DNA from: JAKAFX01 sp049965715
GTDB taxonomy: Archaea > Thermoplasmatota > Thermoplasmata > Thermoplasmatales > Thermoplasmataceae
DNA length: 27,453 nt
Reading direction: 5' to 3'
NCBI GenBank assembly: GCA_049965715.1
Contig: JBMFWA010000019.1
Location: 1-27,453, forward strand
Shown: positions 17,017-24,035 of the stretch, piece by piece
Layout of the letters: each line of letters begins with the position of its first letter
Numbering within the stretch: the first letter of the stretch is position 1
The notes under the pieces: model-generated
What the model was told of the DNA's origin: nothing
What the model saw: only the letters and a program-made list of their open reading frames with translations
The model's database searches: none
Made by a program: the position numbers and the translations under genes

Positions 17017-18216
17017 TTGAGTCTTACAAGGTTCATCAGGTCATTTGGAAGAGGGTCGACATTTGTCTTCCTGCCACTCATTTTCATAATCACCTACCAC
17101 ATATCCTTTATAGATACGGGTCTGCTCCTGGGGTCAGCCACGGTGATAATGGCCGTCGTTCAGTATTATGCAGGCATATTCACTGACAAGATAGGCAGGA
17201 GATCCATACTTGTGTACTCTCAGATACCTGCTGTTGGCTTTTACCTCCTTATTTACTACACTATCGCATTTCCTTTCTACTTCATCGTGCTGGTACTTTC
17301 ATGGTACGGGACGATTGTGATAAATTCCATACAGTATCCAGCAGTCCAGGCTTCAGTTGCGGACATAACCTCAGTCCAGGACAGACTCTCAGGTTATACA
17401 ATAATGAGGATAATGGCAAATCTCGGGATTGCCATAGGTCCATTGATAGGCGCATACCTTGCGGGATACGGACTGCAGTACATATTTCTCATTTCGGCTG
17501 CAGCGACTGTGGCGGAGATAATAATGCTCTACATGCTGATGAGGGAAACGTATTTCCCAGAGAAAACAGGTGTGATGAAAAAGGGAGAATTGAGGAAATC
17601 CTACAGCAGTGACAGGTTTTTCGTTGTATTCATTGTAATTGGCATTATATTGGGATTCTTCATGAGACAGAGGGGCAGTTCCCTGACGGTCTACTCGGTG
17701 GCCATTGAGAATCTGCCGTTTATGTACCTGGGGTACATCTGGGCTCTGAACGGTTTTCTCGTGGTTCTGCTGCAGTTTCCCATCCTGAGGATGATGACCA
17801 GCCACGGGAACCCCATGCTGTGGAGAGGCATAGGAACGCTGTTTTATGCTGCAGGCTTCCTGGTTCTTATCAATTATCCCACACTGATGATCCTGCTGGT
17901 TTTCATGACCATATCCACTGTCGGAGAGGACATGCTCTCTCCAACGACCCAGAGTATCATCACCACCATTGCTCCCGGCAATATGCGTGGATCTTATATC
18001 GGGGTTTACAACCTATTCACAAGCATCGGTTCATTCAGCGGTGCCGTCCTCGGACTCTGGCTTCTCTATGTCCTGAGAAACCTTACAGCGACATACTGGA
18101 TTGTCATAGCTGCGGGATCGGTTGCTGTCTCCATAATGTACATATCCATAAGCGGATTTTTCAGAAAACGCTTTTCGGAAGCAGCACTGGAGACGGTGAA
18201 AGCTGCCAATACATGA
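17017..18216 (+). CDS. MFS transporter (12-helix)
   Basis: About 399 residues with about 12 hydrophobic segments. Motif A-like sequence GIFTDKIGRRSILVYSQ lies between helices 2 and 3. Other family signs are ADITSVQDRLSGYTIMRIMANLGIAIGPLIGAYL around helices 4-5 and NMRGSYIGVYNLFTSIGSFSGAVLG in the second half. Substrate unknown. The start is uncertain: TTG 17017 is the only standard start codon near the N-terminus, yet the in-frame codons just before it (from CTG 16996: L-D-R-R-L-W-I-L) look like the usual opening of such transporters, so initiation may be slightly upstream on a non-standard codon. A/T-rich boxes around 16966-16977 and 16981-16990 would suit either. It diverges from the ABC exporter operon. 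Confidence 0.82.
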   Translation: MSLTRFIRSFGRGSTFVFLPLIFIITYHISFIDTGLLLGSATVIMAVVQYYAGIFTDKIGRRSILVYSQIPAVGFYLLIYYTIAFPFYFIVLVLSWYGTIVINSIQYPAVQASVADITSVQDRLSGYTIMRIMANLGIAIGPLIGAYLAGYGLQYIFLISAAATVAEIIMLYMLMRETYFPEKTGVMKKGELRKSYSSDRFFVVFIVIGIILGFFMRQRGSSLTVYSVAIENLPFMYLGYIWALNGFLVVLLQFPILRMMTSHGNPMLWRGIGTLFYAAGFLVLINYPTLMILLVFMTISTVGEDMLSPTTQSIITTIAPGNMRGSYIGVYNLFTSIGSFSGAVLGLWLLYVLRNLTATYWIVIAAGSVAVSIMYISISGFFRKRFSEAALETVKAANT

Positions 18217-18289
18217 ACTGTGTCAGGATGCGACAACTAAATAAGTTTGCAGTGTCTATCTTGCATTACTGTAACAATTTACAGGGAAG

Positions 18290-19816
18290 ATGACTATGGC
18301 GGATGACAGGCATAAGAAGATAAGCGTTCTGTATGCATCTGGCAGGGAACTGCAGGTTAATGAGGAATTTTCCAGCTATCTGGGCAAGCTGCTTAACGCT
18401 GATTTGAGCAAACAGACATGGGACGGTATGGTTTCGGTGCCTGAGTTCTCGGTTGATGAAGAGCTTAAGGCCCTGCTTGAAACCGTTGTTCAGCGCGATA
18501 GGGTCAGCTTCGATCCACAGGTGCGACTGCAGCACTCCATAGGGAAGTCATCGCCTGAAATTGCCAGGGCTATGGTATACCAGCTTCCAACTCCGGTGGA
18601 TGCCGTTGTCTTTCCGAACGATAAGGAGCTGAGGAGACTGATCACGGTACTTAAAAAGGAAAACGTCAGGATCAGTATATATGGAGGCGGATCCTCAGTA
18701 ACGGGAGGAATAAGATCAAAGAAGTATGAAAGGGCTGTGTGCATAGATACATCAAATCTTAACGATATGGAGATTGGCAAGGGCTACTGTATCGCTGGAT
18801 CCGGGCTTGTAGGATCTGAGGCTGAAAGACGGCTTAATGCAAAGGGACTGACGCTGGGATTCTTTCCAGAATCCCTGGAGCATTCCACCATAGGCGGCTG
18901 GATATCAACAAAGGCCTCCGGGCAGGAGTCAAATGCATATGGGGACATTGAGGACATAGTGATAGCTGTCGATCTGTATCGTTCGGATTCCACGGTTATA
19001 GAGGGCAACTGCACAAGGATCTCCTCAGGAGTGGATGGGAAGGATATCGCCACGGGTGGTGAAGGCAGGAACGGAATAGTGGTCCGGGCAAGACTGAAGA
19101 CGTTCCCGCTGCCCGCGAAGAGATATTTTCAGTCCTTTCTTCTTCCATCTTTTGAATCAGGGATTGACCTCATGAAAACGATGGAAAGATTCCCGGATGT
19201 CATGAGACTTATGGACGAGACTGAAACTGATCTGGCATTGAACGAGGCCGGAGACAGCCTTTCAAAGAGGATTCTTCAGAGAATGATGAAATCAAAGGGA
19301 ATATCCAGAGGTTCGATGGTAATCATCATGAGCAGGGAAAAGATTGCGATCCCGAGAGTGCAGGGGTCGATTAAGATGGGACAGTCTCCCGCTGTCCGGT
19401 GGAATGAGACGCGCTACCAGAGGCCATATCTGGGAAACATGCTATGGAAAAGATCTGTGGTTGTCGATACCCTTGAGACCTCAGCTTCATGGAACGATCT
19501 TGCAGCGCTTTACAGGAATGTTAAGAATGAATTTGCCCTGGTCACAAAGGAGATTGGAGTCAGCGGTCTGATAATGTCCCACATATCTCACGAGTATCAG
19601 TCGGGGGCCTGCATTTATTTCACATTCATGTTCAGGAGCACAAATCCCGTGGAAGATCTTGACACCATCAGGGATCACATTGTCCAGACATTCATTTCCT
19701 CCGGCGGCAGTATCACGCACCATCATGGAATAGGAAATGAGTTCAGAAAATACCTCTCCGATGGACTGAAGTCCATCCAGGACAGAGTGTCTGATCCAGT
19801 ATTCCTTCAGGTGTAA
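18290..19816 (+). CDS. FAD-linked oxidase resembling alkylglycerone-phosphate synthase (AGPS)
   Basis: 508 residues. The N-terminal half has the PCMH-type FAD-binding fold: ISIYGGGSSVTGG at 128-140 and then GFFPESLEHSTIGGWISTKASGQ with AYGDIEDIV, nearly the AGPS pattern. The C-terminal half has WKRSVVVDTLETSASW at 386-401, SHEYQSGACIYFTF at 433-446 and the HHH triad at 477-479; these Tyr and His positions serve catalysis in AGPS enzymes. AGPS swaps the acyl chain of acyl-dihydroxyacetone phosphate for an alcohol, forming an ether bond. Archaeal ether lipids are normally made by another route, so the physiological substrate here is open; a related oxidase role is possible. ATG 18290 or 18296 may start. 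A lipid kinase follows 60 bases downstream. Confidence 0.8.
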   Translation: MTMADDRHKKISVLYASGRELQVNEEFSSYLGKLLNADLSKQTWDGMVSVPEFSVDEELKALLETVVQRDRVSFDPQVRLQHSIGKSSPEIARAMVYQLPTPVDAVVFPNDKELRRLITVLKKENVRISIYGGGSSVTGGIRSKKYERAVCIDTSNLNDMEIGKGYCIAGSGLVGSEAERRLNAKGLTLGFFPESLEHSTIGGWISTKASGQESNAYGDIEDIVIAVDLYRSDSTVIEGNCTRISSGVDGKDIATGGEGRNGIVVRARLKTFPLPAKRYFQSFLLPSFESGIDLMKTMERFPDVMRLMDETETDLALNEAGDSLSKRILQRMMKSKGISRGSMVIIMSREKIAIPRVQGSIKMGQSPAVRWNETRYQRPYLGNMLWKRSVVVDTLETSASWNDLAALYRNVKNEFALVTKEIGVSGLIMSHISHEYQSGACIYFTFMFRSTNPVEDLDTIRDHIVQTFISSGGSITHHHGIGNEFRKYLSDGLKSIQDRVSDPVFLQV

Positions 19817-19875
19817 TGATCAGTTGATTCCGCTGAAGACCATGACAGGCAAGACCAGATCAGTTACGGGGTTGA

Positions 19876-20748
19876 ACGAATACGAAGGTCACGCTGATAG
19901 AGAATCCTAAGTCGGGGAAGGATCTGCGAAATCCAGTCAGTGAGGAGCTTAAGGCTGCGCTCAGTGATGTTCAGATAGTTCATGTCAAGACCGAGTATGC
20001 GGGTCACGCCTCATCCCTGGCAGCTGAATTCATCCGGTCATCGGACGCACTGTTTGTGGCAGGTGGCGACGGTACGCTCAATGATGCAATTCAATCGATT
20101 CCGGCAGCTAAGGGAATACCAATTCTTGTAATACCAACAGGCACGGGTTCGGATTTTGCACGATCACTTGGGATTTTCAGTCTGAAGGATTCCATAAGCG
20201 CATTTCGGAAAGGGAAGATTATAACTGTTGACACCGCACTCATGCGTTCTGGTAATGAACAGAGACTGTTCGTAAACGTTGCAGAGATAGGATTCGGTGC
20301 ATCTGTCATGGAGAGGGTCAATAACTCAGCCAGCGGAAGAAATGTCTTCATTCGGTCAATACTTCGTGAATTATCTGGATTGAAATCCTACAGCATAGAG
20401 ATTACTTGCGATGATGTCACAAGGGATTTTTCAACATCGGAGATCGTTATTGCGAACGCACATTACTTTGGAAGGGGTATGCATGCATCTCCAGGATCAC
20501 TGATGGATGATGGTCTCCTTGATGTACATCTGATCAGAAAAATAGGGAGGATTGCGCTTCTCATGAATCTGGGTTCACTGAAATCTGGAAAATATGTGAA
20601 GAAAAGAATGGTTGAGAATTTCTCCTGCAGGAGGATATCAGTCACAGGAGACAGGGCACCGGTTGAAATAGATGGAGAGGTTGTGGGATTTACGCCGGTT
20701 ACTATCCAGGTTATTCCCAAATCTCTCTCGTTTTACACGAATATATGA
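19876..20748 (+). CDS. Lipid kinase of the diacylglycerol/sphingosine kinase family, with apparent ACG start
   Basis: About 290 residues if read from ACG 19876. The catalytic domain opens with KVTLIENPKSGK, continues with TEYAGHASSLA, and has the ATP-binding motif A-G-G-D-G-T-L-N-D at 62-70, then IPTGTGSDFARSLG. The C-terminal beta domain has VEIGFGAS-like VAEIGFGASV, SPGSLMDDGLLDV and the closing VEIDGEVVGFTPVTIQV. Family members phosphorylate hydroxyl groups of lipids using ATP. The family N-terminus lies between a TGA at 19873 and the first ordinary start, GTG 20056, which would cut off 60 essential residues including the glycine loop start. ACG 19876 is one base from ATG and sits exactly where the family begins, so it is either a real non-standard start, a mutation, or a sequencing error. 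Confidence 0.75.
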   Translation, partial: TNTKVTLIENPKSGKDLRNPVSEELKAALSDVQIVHVKTEYAGHASSLAAEFIRSSDALFVAGGDGTLNDAIQSIPAAKGIPILVIPTGTGSDFARSLGIFSLKDSISAFRKGKIITVDTALMRSGNEQRLFVNVAEIGFGASVMERVNNSASGRNVFIRSILRELSGLKSYSIEITCDDVTRDFSTSEIVIANAHYFGRGMHASPGSLMDDGLLDVHLIRKIGRIALLMNLGSLKSGKYVKKRMVENFSCRRISVTGDRAPVEIDGEVVGFTPVTIQVIPKSLSFYTNI

Positions 20749-20752
20749 ATAC

Positions 20753-22246
20753 TCAATCAGGGAACAGGAGTCCATAGGCCACGTCATCAATATCATTTTT
20801 CCCGGGACTTATGAATGTGTGCCTTGTCTCTGTCATTTCCATAACCCCTTCAATTCCCAGTTCTCTTCCTATACCGCTGTTTTTGAATCCACCTCTCGGC
20901 GCCGCCGCTGAAAGCAGGTGATATTCATTTATCCAGACCGTTCCGGAAAGTATTGAGGATGCCACTCTCCGGGCCTTGTCCATATCCTTTGACCATATGC
21001 CGGCAGCAAGACCGTAGTTGGTCCTGTTTGCAATCTCTACCGCTTCTGACTCGGTGCTGAACTCCATGACAGTAAGAACCGGCCCGAATATCTCCTCTCT
21101 TGCGATTTCCATATCATCTCCGACGCCAGTCAGGAGAGTGGGGGGATAGTAGATGCCGCGATCGGGCACCTTTCCAGCGATCTCATTGCGATAGAATATC
21201 TTCGCTCCCTGACCAATGCCTCCGTCAACCATCTTTATTATTTTCTCCTGTTGCGCTGCATTGGTGATAGCGCTGATGTCAGTCTCCATTTCTGCAGGAT
21301 TACCAGCACGCATGCGCTGCATCAATTCCCTGAGTTTACCCATGAACCTGTCTCTTATGGATGACTGGAGAATAAGTCTGCTTCCGGATTCACAGAGCTG
21401 ACCTGAGTTAAGATATATACCGAAAAGGACGCCCTTTGCAGCATGATCAAGATCAGAATCAGCAAATACTATGTTCGGCGATTTACCGCCAAGCTCAAGT
21501 GTGAATTTTTTTATTGTGGGAGAAGAGCTGCCCATTAGTCTCGAACCGGTTGCGGAGGATCCAGTGAAACTCACGAAGCGAACCTTTGGATTCTTCACTA
21601 TTGCATCCCCAACCTCCTTTCCTGATCCCGTTACCACATTTATGACACCGGGGGGAAAACCGGATAAAATAGCGTCCTTGGCCAGCTCCAGAGCAGTCAG
21701 TGGCGTGTAATGCGAAGGCTTAAGCACAATGGTGTTGCCTGCCAGCAGTGCAGGAGCAATCTTCCAGACTGCCATGAGGAATGGCACATTCCAGGGGGCT
21801 ATGGACCCTACCACACCAACGGGGAGATATTCAACCAATCCTTCCGTGTCCGGGAACTCAGGGTGTGTGATCCTCCTGCTTGGCTGGAACTCTTTCGTTG
21901 AGGCAAAATACCGGATGTGATCAATACCCAGCGGAATGTCCATCAGCATGCTCTGCCTGATTGTCTTTCCGGTGTTGAGAGTTTCAAGCTCTGAATAAAC
22001 ATCGGACCTTTCCTGAATCCGATCTGCCAGCTTCATAAGCAATTTTTGCCGGTCCATCAGGTTAGTTTTCGACCATATCCTGTTGAAAGCGTCTTCAGCA
22101 TGATCTACTGCCTCATCAGCTGTGGATCTATCCGCGTAATAAACAGTGCCCACGTACCTTCCGTCGGCAGGGCTGGTCAGATCATGGGAAATTCCATCAA
22201 AATTCTCAATACCGTTTATGACATTGCCATATCTGATCTTTTCCAA
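20753..22246 (-). CDS. NAD(P)-dependent aldehyde dehydrogenase
   Basis: About 497 residues, the usual length. Family motifs are complete: APWNVP with Asn153, VLKPSHYTP with Lys176 for cofactor binding, FTGSSATGSRLM, catalytic Glu251 in LELGGKSPN, and catalytic Cys285 in NSGQLCESGSRL. EEIFGPVLTV and NTNYGLAAG-type segments (NRTNYGLAAG) follow. It oxidises an aldehyde to a carboxylic acid with NAD or NADP. The reading frame is open 28 codons further upstream into the alcohol dehydrogenase gene. TTG 22246 has GAGGTGA five bases ahead, overlapping the upstream stop, so I chose it; GTG 22255 is an alternative. It likely receives its aldehyde from the alcohol dehydrogenase encoded just before it. 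Confidence 0.93.
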   Translation of the reverse strand: MEKIRYGNVINGIENFDGISHDLTSPADGRYVGTVYYADRSTADEAVDHAEDAFNRIWSKTNLMDRQKLLMKLADRIQERSDVYSELETLNTGKTIRQSMLMDIPLGIDHIRYFASTKEFQPSRRITHPEFPDTEGLVEYLPVGVVGSIAPWNVPFLMAVWKIAPALLAGNTIVLKPSHYTPLTALELAKDAILSGFPPGVINVVTGSGKEVGDAIVKNPKVRFVSFTGSSATGSRLMGSSSPTIKKFTLELGGKSPNIVFADSDLDHAAKGVLFGIYLNSGQLCESGSRLILQSSIRDRFMGKLRELMQRMRAGNPAEMETDISAITNAAQQEKIIKMVDGGIGQGAKIFYRNEIAGKVPDRGIYYPPTLLTGVGDDMEIAREEIFGPVLTVMEFSTESEAVEIANRTNYGLAAGIWSKDMDKARRVASSILSGTVWINEYHLLSAAAPRGGFKNSGIGRELGIEGVMEMTETRHTFISPGKNDIDDVAYGLLFPD

Positions 22247-22251
22247 ATTAC

Positions 22252-23388
22252 TCACCTCAGTCTGGCATAAGATTTCTGGAACAGCTCCCGGATATCTGAC
22301 GTACTGGATTCCCTGGGGTTTGTAATGCATCCTGTCGATTCAGATGCGAGTGAAACCAGTCCTTCCAGATTTTGTTCAAAGTCCTTCCTGGTTATTCCGC
22401 ATTCCTCGATGCTCCCCTCAACTCCCATGGATCTGAACAGGCTCCTGACAGTATCGCTGAATTTTTTCTTCCTGTACCGTTCAGGAACGATGCTGTTCAG
22501 TTTTTCAAATTTCTGAGCAGAAACATCATAATTGAAATCGATCACGTTTGGAAGAAACAGCGCAACTGTTTTACCATGGGCAAGTTTAAAGTACGCCCCC
22601 AGTGAGTGCCCCAGTGCATGCGCAAGTCCGATTTGGGAATTGGAGAAAGAGAGCCCGGCCATGGATGCCCCTATATGTACACTGTTTCGTGCATCAATAT
22701 TTTCCGGATTTTTCAGAACTGTCTCAATATTGCTGCTAATGAGTTCTATGGCTTTTTCGGACATGGCATCAGAAAATGGATTGTTCCAGGAGCTCACGTA
22801 TCCCTCAATAGCGTGGGTTAAAGCATCAGCAGCAGTGTTCCTCGTCTGTTCCTTTGGGAGTGACACAACGAGATCCGGATCGAGTATTGCATAATCCGGC
22901 AGTATCTCAGGAGACGCAAGCTCTGATTTTCTTTTCTCCCCCTCTTCTGAAAGCACTGCCGCCCATGAGCATTCTGAGCCTGTTCCACTTGTAGTTGGGA
23001 TAGCAATTAATCTGGATTTCTTCCTGAGTCCAAGGGGGACTAGGGGAGTGATATCATAAACGTCAAGATCAGGCCTCTCGTTCAGCGCAAAAAGTATTTT
23101 AGAGGTATCCAAGGAAGAACCTCCACCAAATCCAATCACATAGTCCGGGTTGAACTTCCTTATCTCTTCAATGCGACCGGTCATTTCCCTGAATGTTGGC
23201 TCAGGCGAAACGTCTCCGATTACCATTCTTTTCGAGGATTCCGGCAGATTCCGGAATAACTTGTCAAGCAATCCACTCTTGAGAAGGAAACTGTCTGTGA
23301 TAACCAGACATCGATTTATCCTGAGGTCCTTGAGAAACGACAGCGAATCTTCACCAAAAATTATTTCGGGCGATCTAAAAAACCACAT
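22252..23388 (-). CDS. Iron-containing alcohol dehydrogenase
   Basis: About 378 residues. Opens with MWFFRSPEIIFGEDSL, the common start of this family. The cofactor loop G-F-G-G-G-S-S-L-D-T-S-K lies at about 86-97. Metal ligands Asp188 and His192 (DALTHAIEG), His257 (LAHALGH) and His271 (KLAHG) are all present with normal spacing. It oxidises a primary alcohol to an aldehyde (or the reverse) with NAD(P). I chose ATG 23388; a GTG three codons earlier abuts the stop of the SCP2-like gene. It lies between the SCP2-like protein and the aldehyde dehydrogenase, with almost no spacing on either side, so the three are one operon. Confidence 0.93.
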   Translation of the reverse strand: MWFFRSPEIIFGEDSLSFLKDLRINRCLVITDSFLLKSGLLDKLFRNLPESSKRMVIGDVSPEPTFREMTGRIEEIRKFNPDYVIGFGGGSSLDTSKILFALNERPDLDVYDITPLVPLGLRKKSRLIAIPTTSGTGSECSWAAVLSEEGEKRKSELASPEILPDYAILDPDLVVSLPKEQTRNTAADALTHAIEGYVSSWNNPFSDAMSEKAIELISSNIETVLKNPENIDARNSVHIGASMAGLSFSNSQIGLAHALGHSLGAYFKLAHGKTVALFLPNVIDFNYDVSAQKFEKLNSIVPERYRKKKFSDTVRSLFRSMGVEGSIEECGITRKDFEQNLEGLVSLASESTGCITNPRESSTSDIRELFQKSYARLR

Positions 23389-23397
23389 CTTTCTCAC

Positions 23398-23802
23398 TCA
23401 GAATTCTGACTGTACCTTGGAAGCGGTGTTGACCATCTCTTTTGCAGCTCTTGTATACCTCATTATTTTCATCATGGCGCCTTCGAGCTTGAATTTACCT
23501 GTGAGTATACCCTTTATTGGATCTATTTCACCGTCAATAAGCCTTTTCCAGTTCCCGTAACTCCCGATGTACTTGAACTCTGATTTTGGAAGGTCCGCCA
23601 GACTGTTTGAGAATTTGGCTTCCCTGCATTTTCCATGGTAGAGATCCAGATAGATGTACGCATCATCCTTAAAATTATCATCCTTCTGTACAACAAATGT
23701 GATCGCACCTTCCCATTTGCTGCCTGCATCCTGATATTCAGGGTTGCTGTTCAGCTTCTCCATGTATTCCTTAACCCATTCATCACTCGGAAATTTAGCC
23801 AT
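23398..23802 (-). CDS. SCP2 sterol-transfer-like domain protein
   Basis: About 134 residues. The sequence follows the SCP2-like pattern of archaeal members: KFPSDEWVKEYMEKLNSNPEYQDAGSKWEG at the start, then a beta sheet (ITFVVQKD, AYIYLDLYHGKC), a GNWKRLIDGEIDPIKGILTGKFKLEG segment typical of the SCP2 helix and strand, and a C-terminal helix. SCP2 domains have a hydrophobic tunnel that binds lipids or acyl-CoA. Two ATGs compete: 23817 and 23802. The TATA-like box at 23821-23834 lies too close to the first but about 26 bases before the second, so I chose 23802. It is the first gene of the operon with the alcohol and aldehyde dehydrogenases, perhaps presenting a hydrophobic substrate to them. 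Confidence 0.8.
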   Translation of the reverse strand: MAKFPSDEWVKEYMEKLNSNPEYQDAGSKWEGAITFVVQKDDNFKDDAYIYLDLYHGKCREAKFSNSLADLPKSEFKYIGSYGNWKRLIDGEIDPIKGILTGKFKLEGAMMKIMRYTRAAKEMVNTASKVQSEF

Positions 23803-23820
23803 AGGTACATATGCCATTCG

Positions 23821-23834
23821 ATTTATTTAACAAT
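23821..23834 (-). promoter_or_regulatory. TATA-like box for the SCP2-ADH-ALDH operon
   Basis: Minus-strand TTGTTAAATAAAT, with AAATAAAT about 26 bases before ATG 23802. It decides between two candidate starts of the SCP2-like gene. Confidence 0.5.
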
Positions 23835-24000
23835 TGTCCTGAAAATCAGTGTGAAAATTGCATATACAACGAACACCTGCAAATTCCAGGTTGATAAAGT
23901 CAGGAGAAGGGGGCATATGAATTGTCCGTCAGTGATTCTGTTTCATGGTTTACATATTCTCCTTGCCAGAGAATCAGATATTTCCCGATCGTCAGTTTGT

Positions 24001-24012
24001 AAATGTTTTTAA
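24001..24012 (+). promoter_or_regulatory. TATA-like box for the GH15 gene
   Basis: AAATGTTTTTAA centred about 29 bases before ATG 24036. The 233-base region between this gene and the divergent SCP2-like gene shows no other obvious repeat or operator. Confidence 0.4.
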
Positions 24013-24035
24013 CATCCGCACCGTTCTGGGTTAAA

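Noticed and set aside
17820..18293. A 157-codon plus-strand frame inside and after the second MFS gene
   Set aside because: It overlaps the transporter in another phase and is rich in Cys, His and Arg, as expected of a shadow frame.
19818..19865. Direct repeat GATCAGTT at 19818-19825 and 19858-19865 before the lipid kinase
   Set aside because: Eight bases only, 40 apart, with no box or known regulator nearby; chance is likely.
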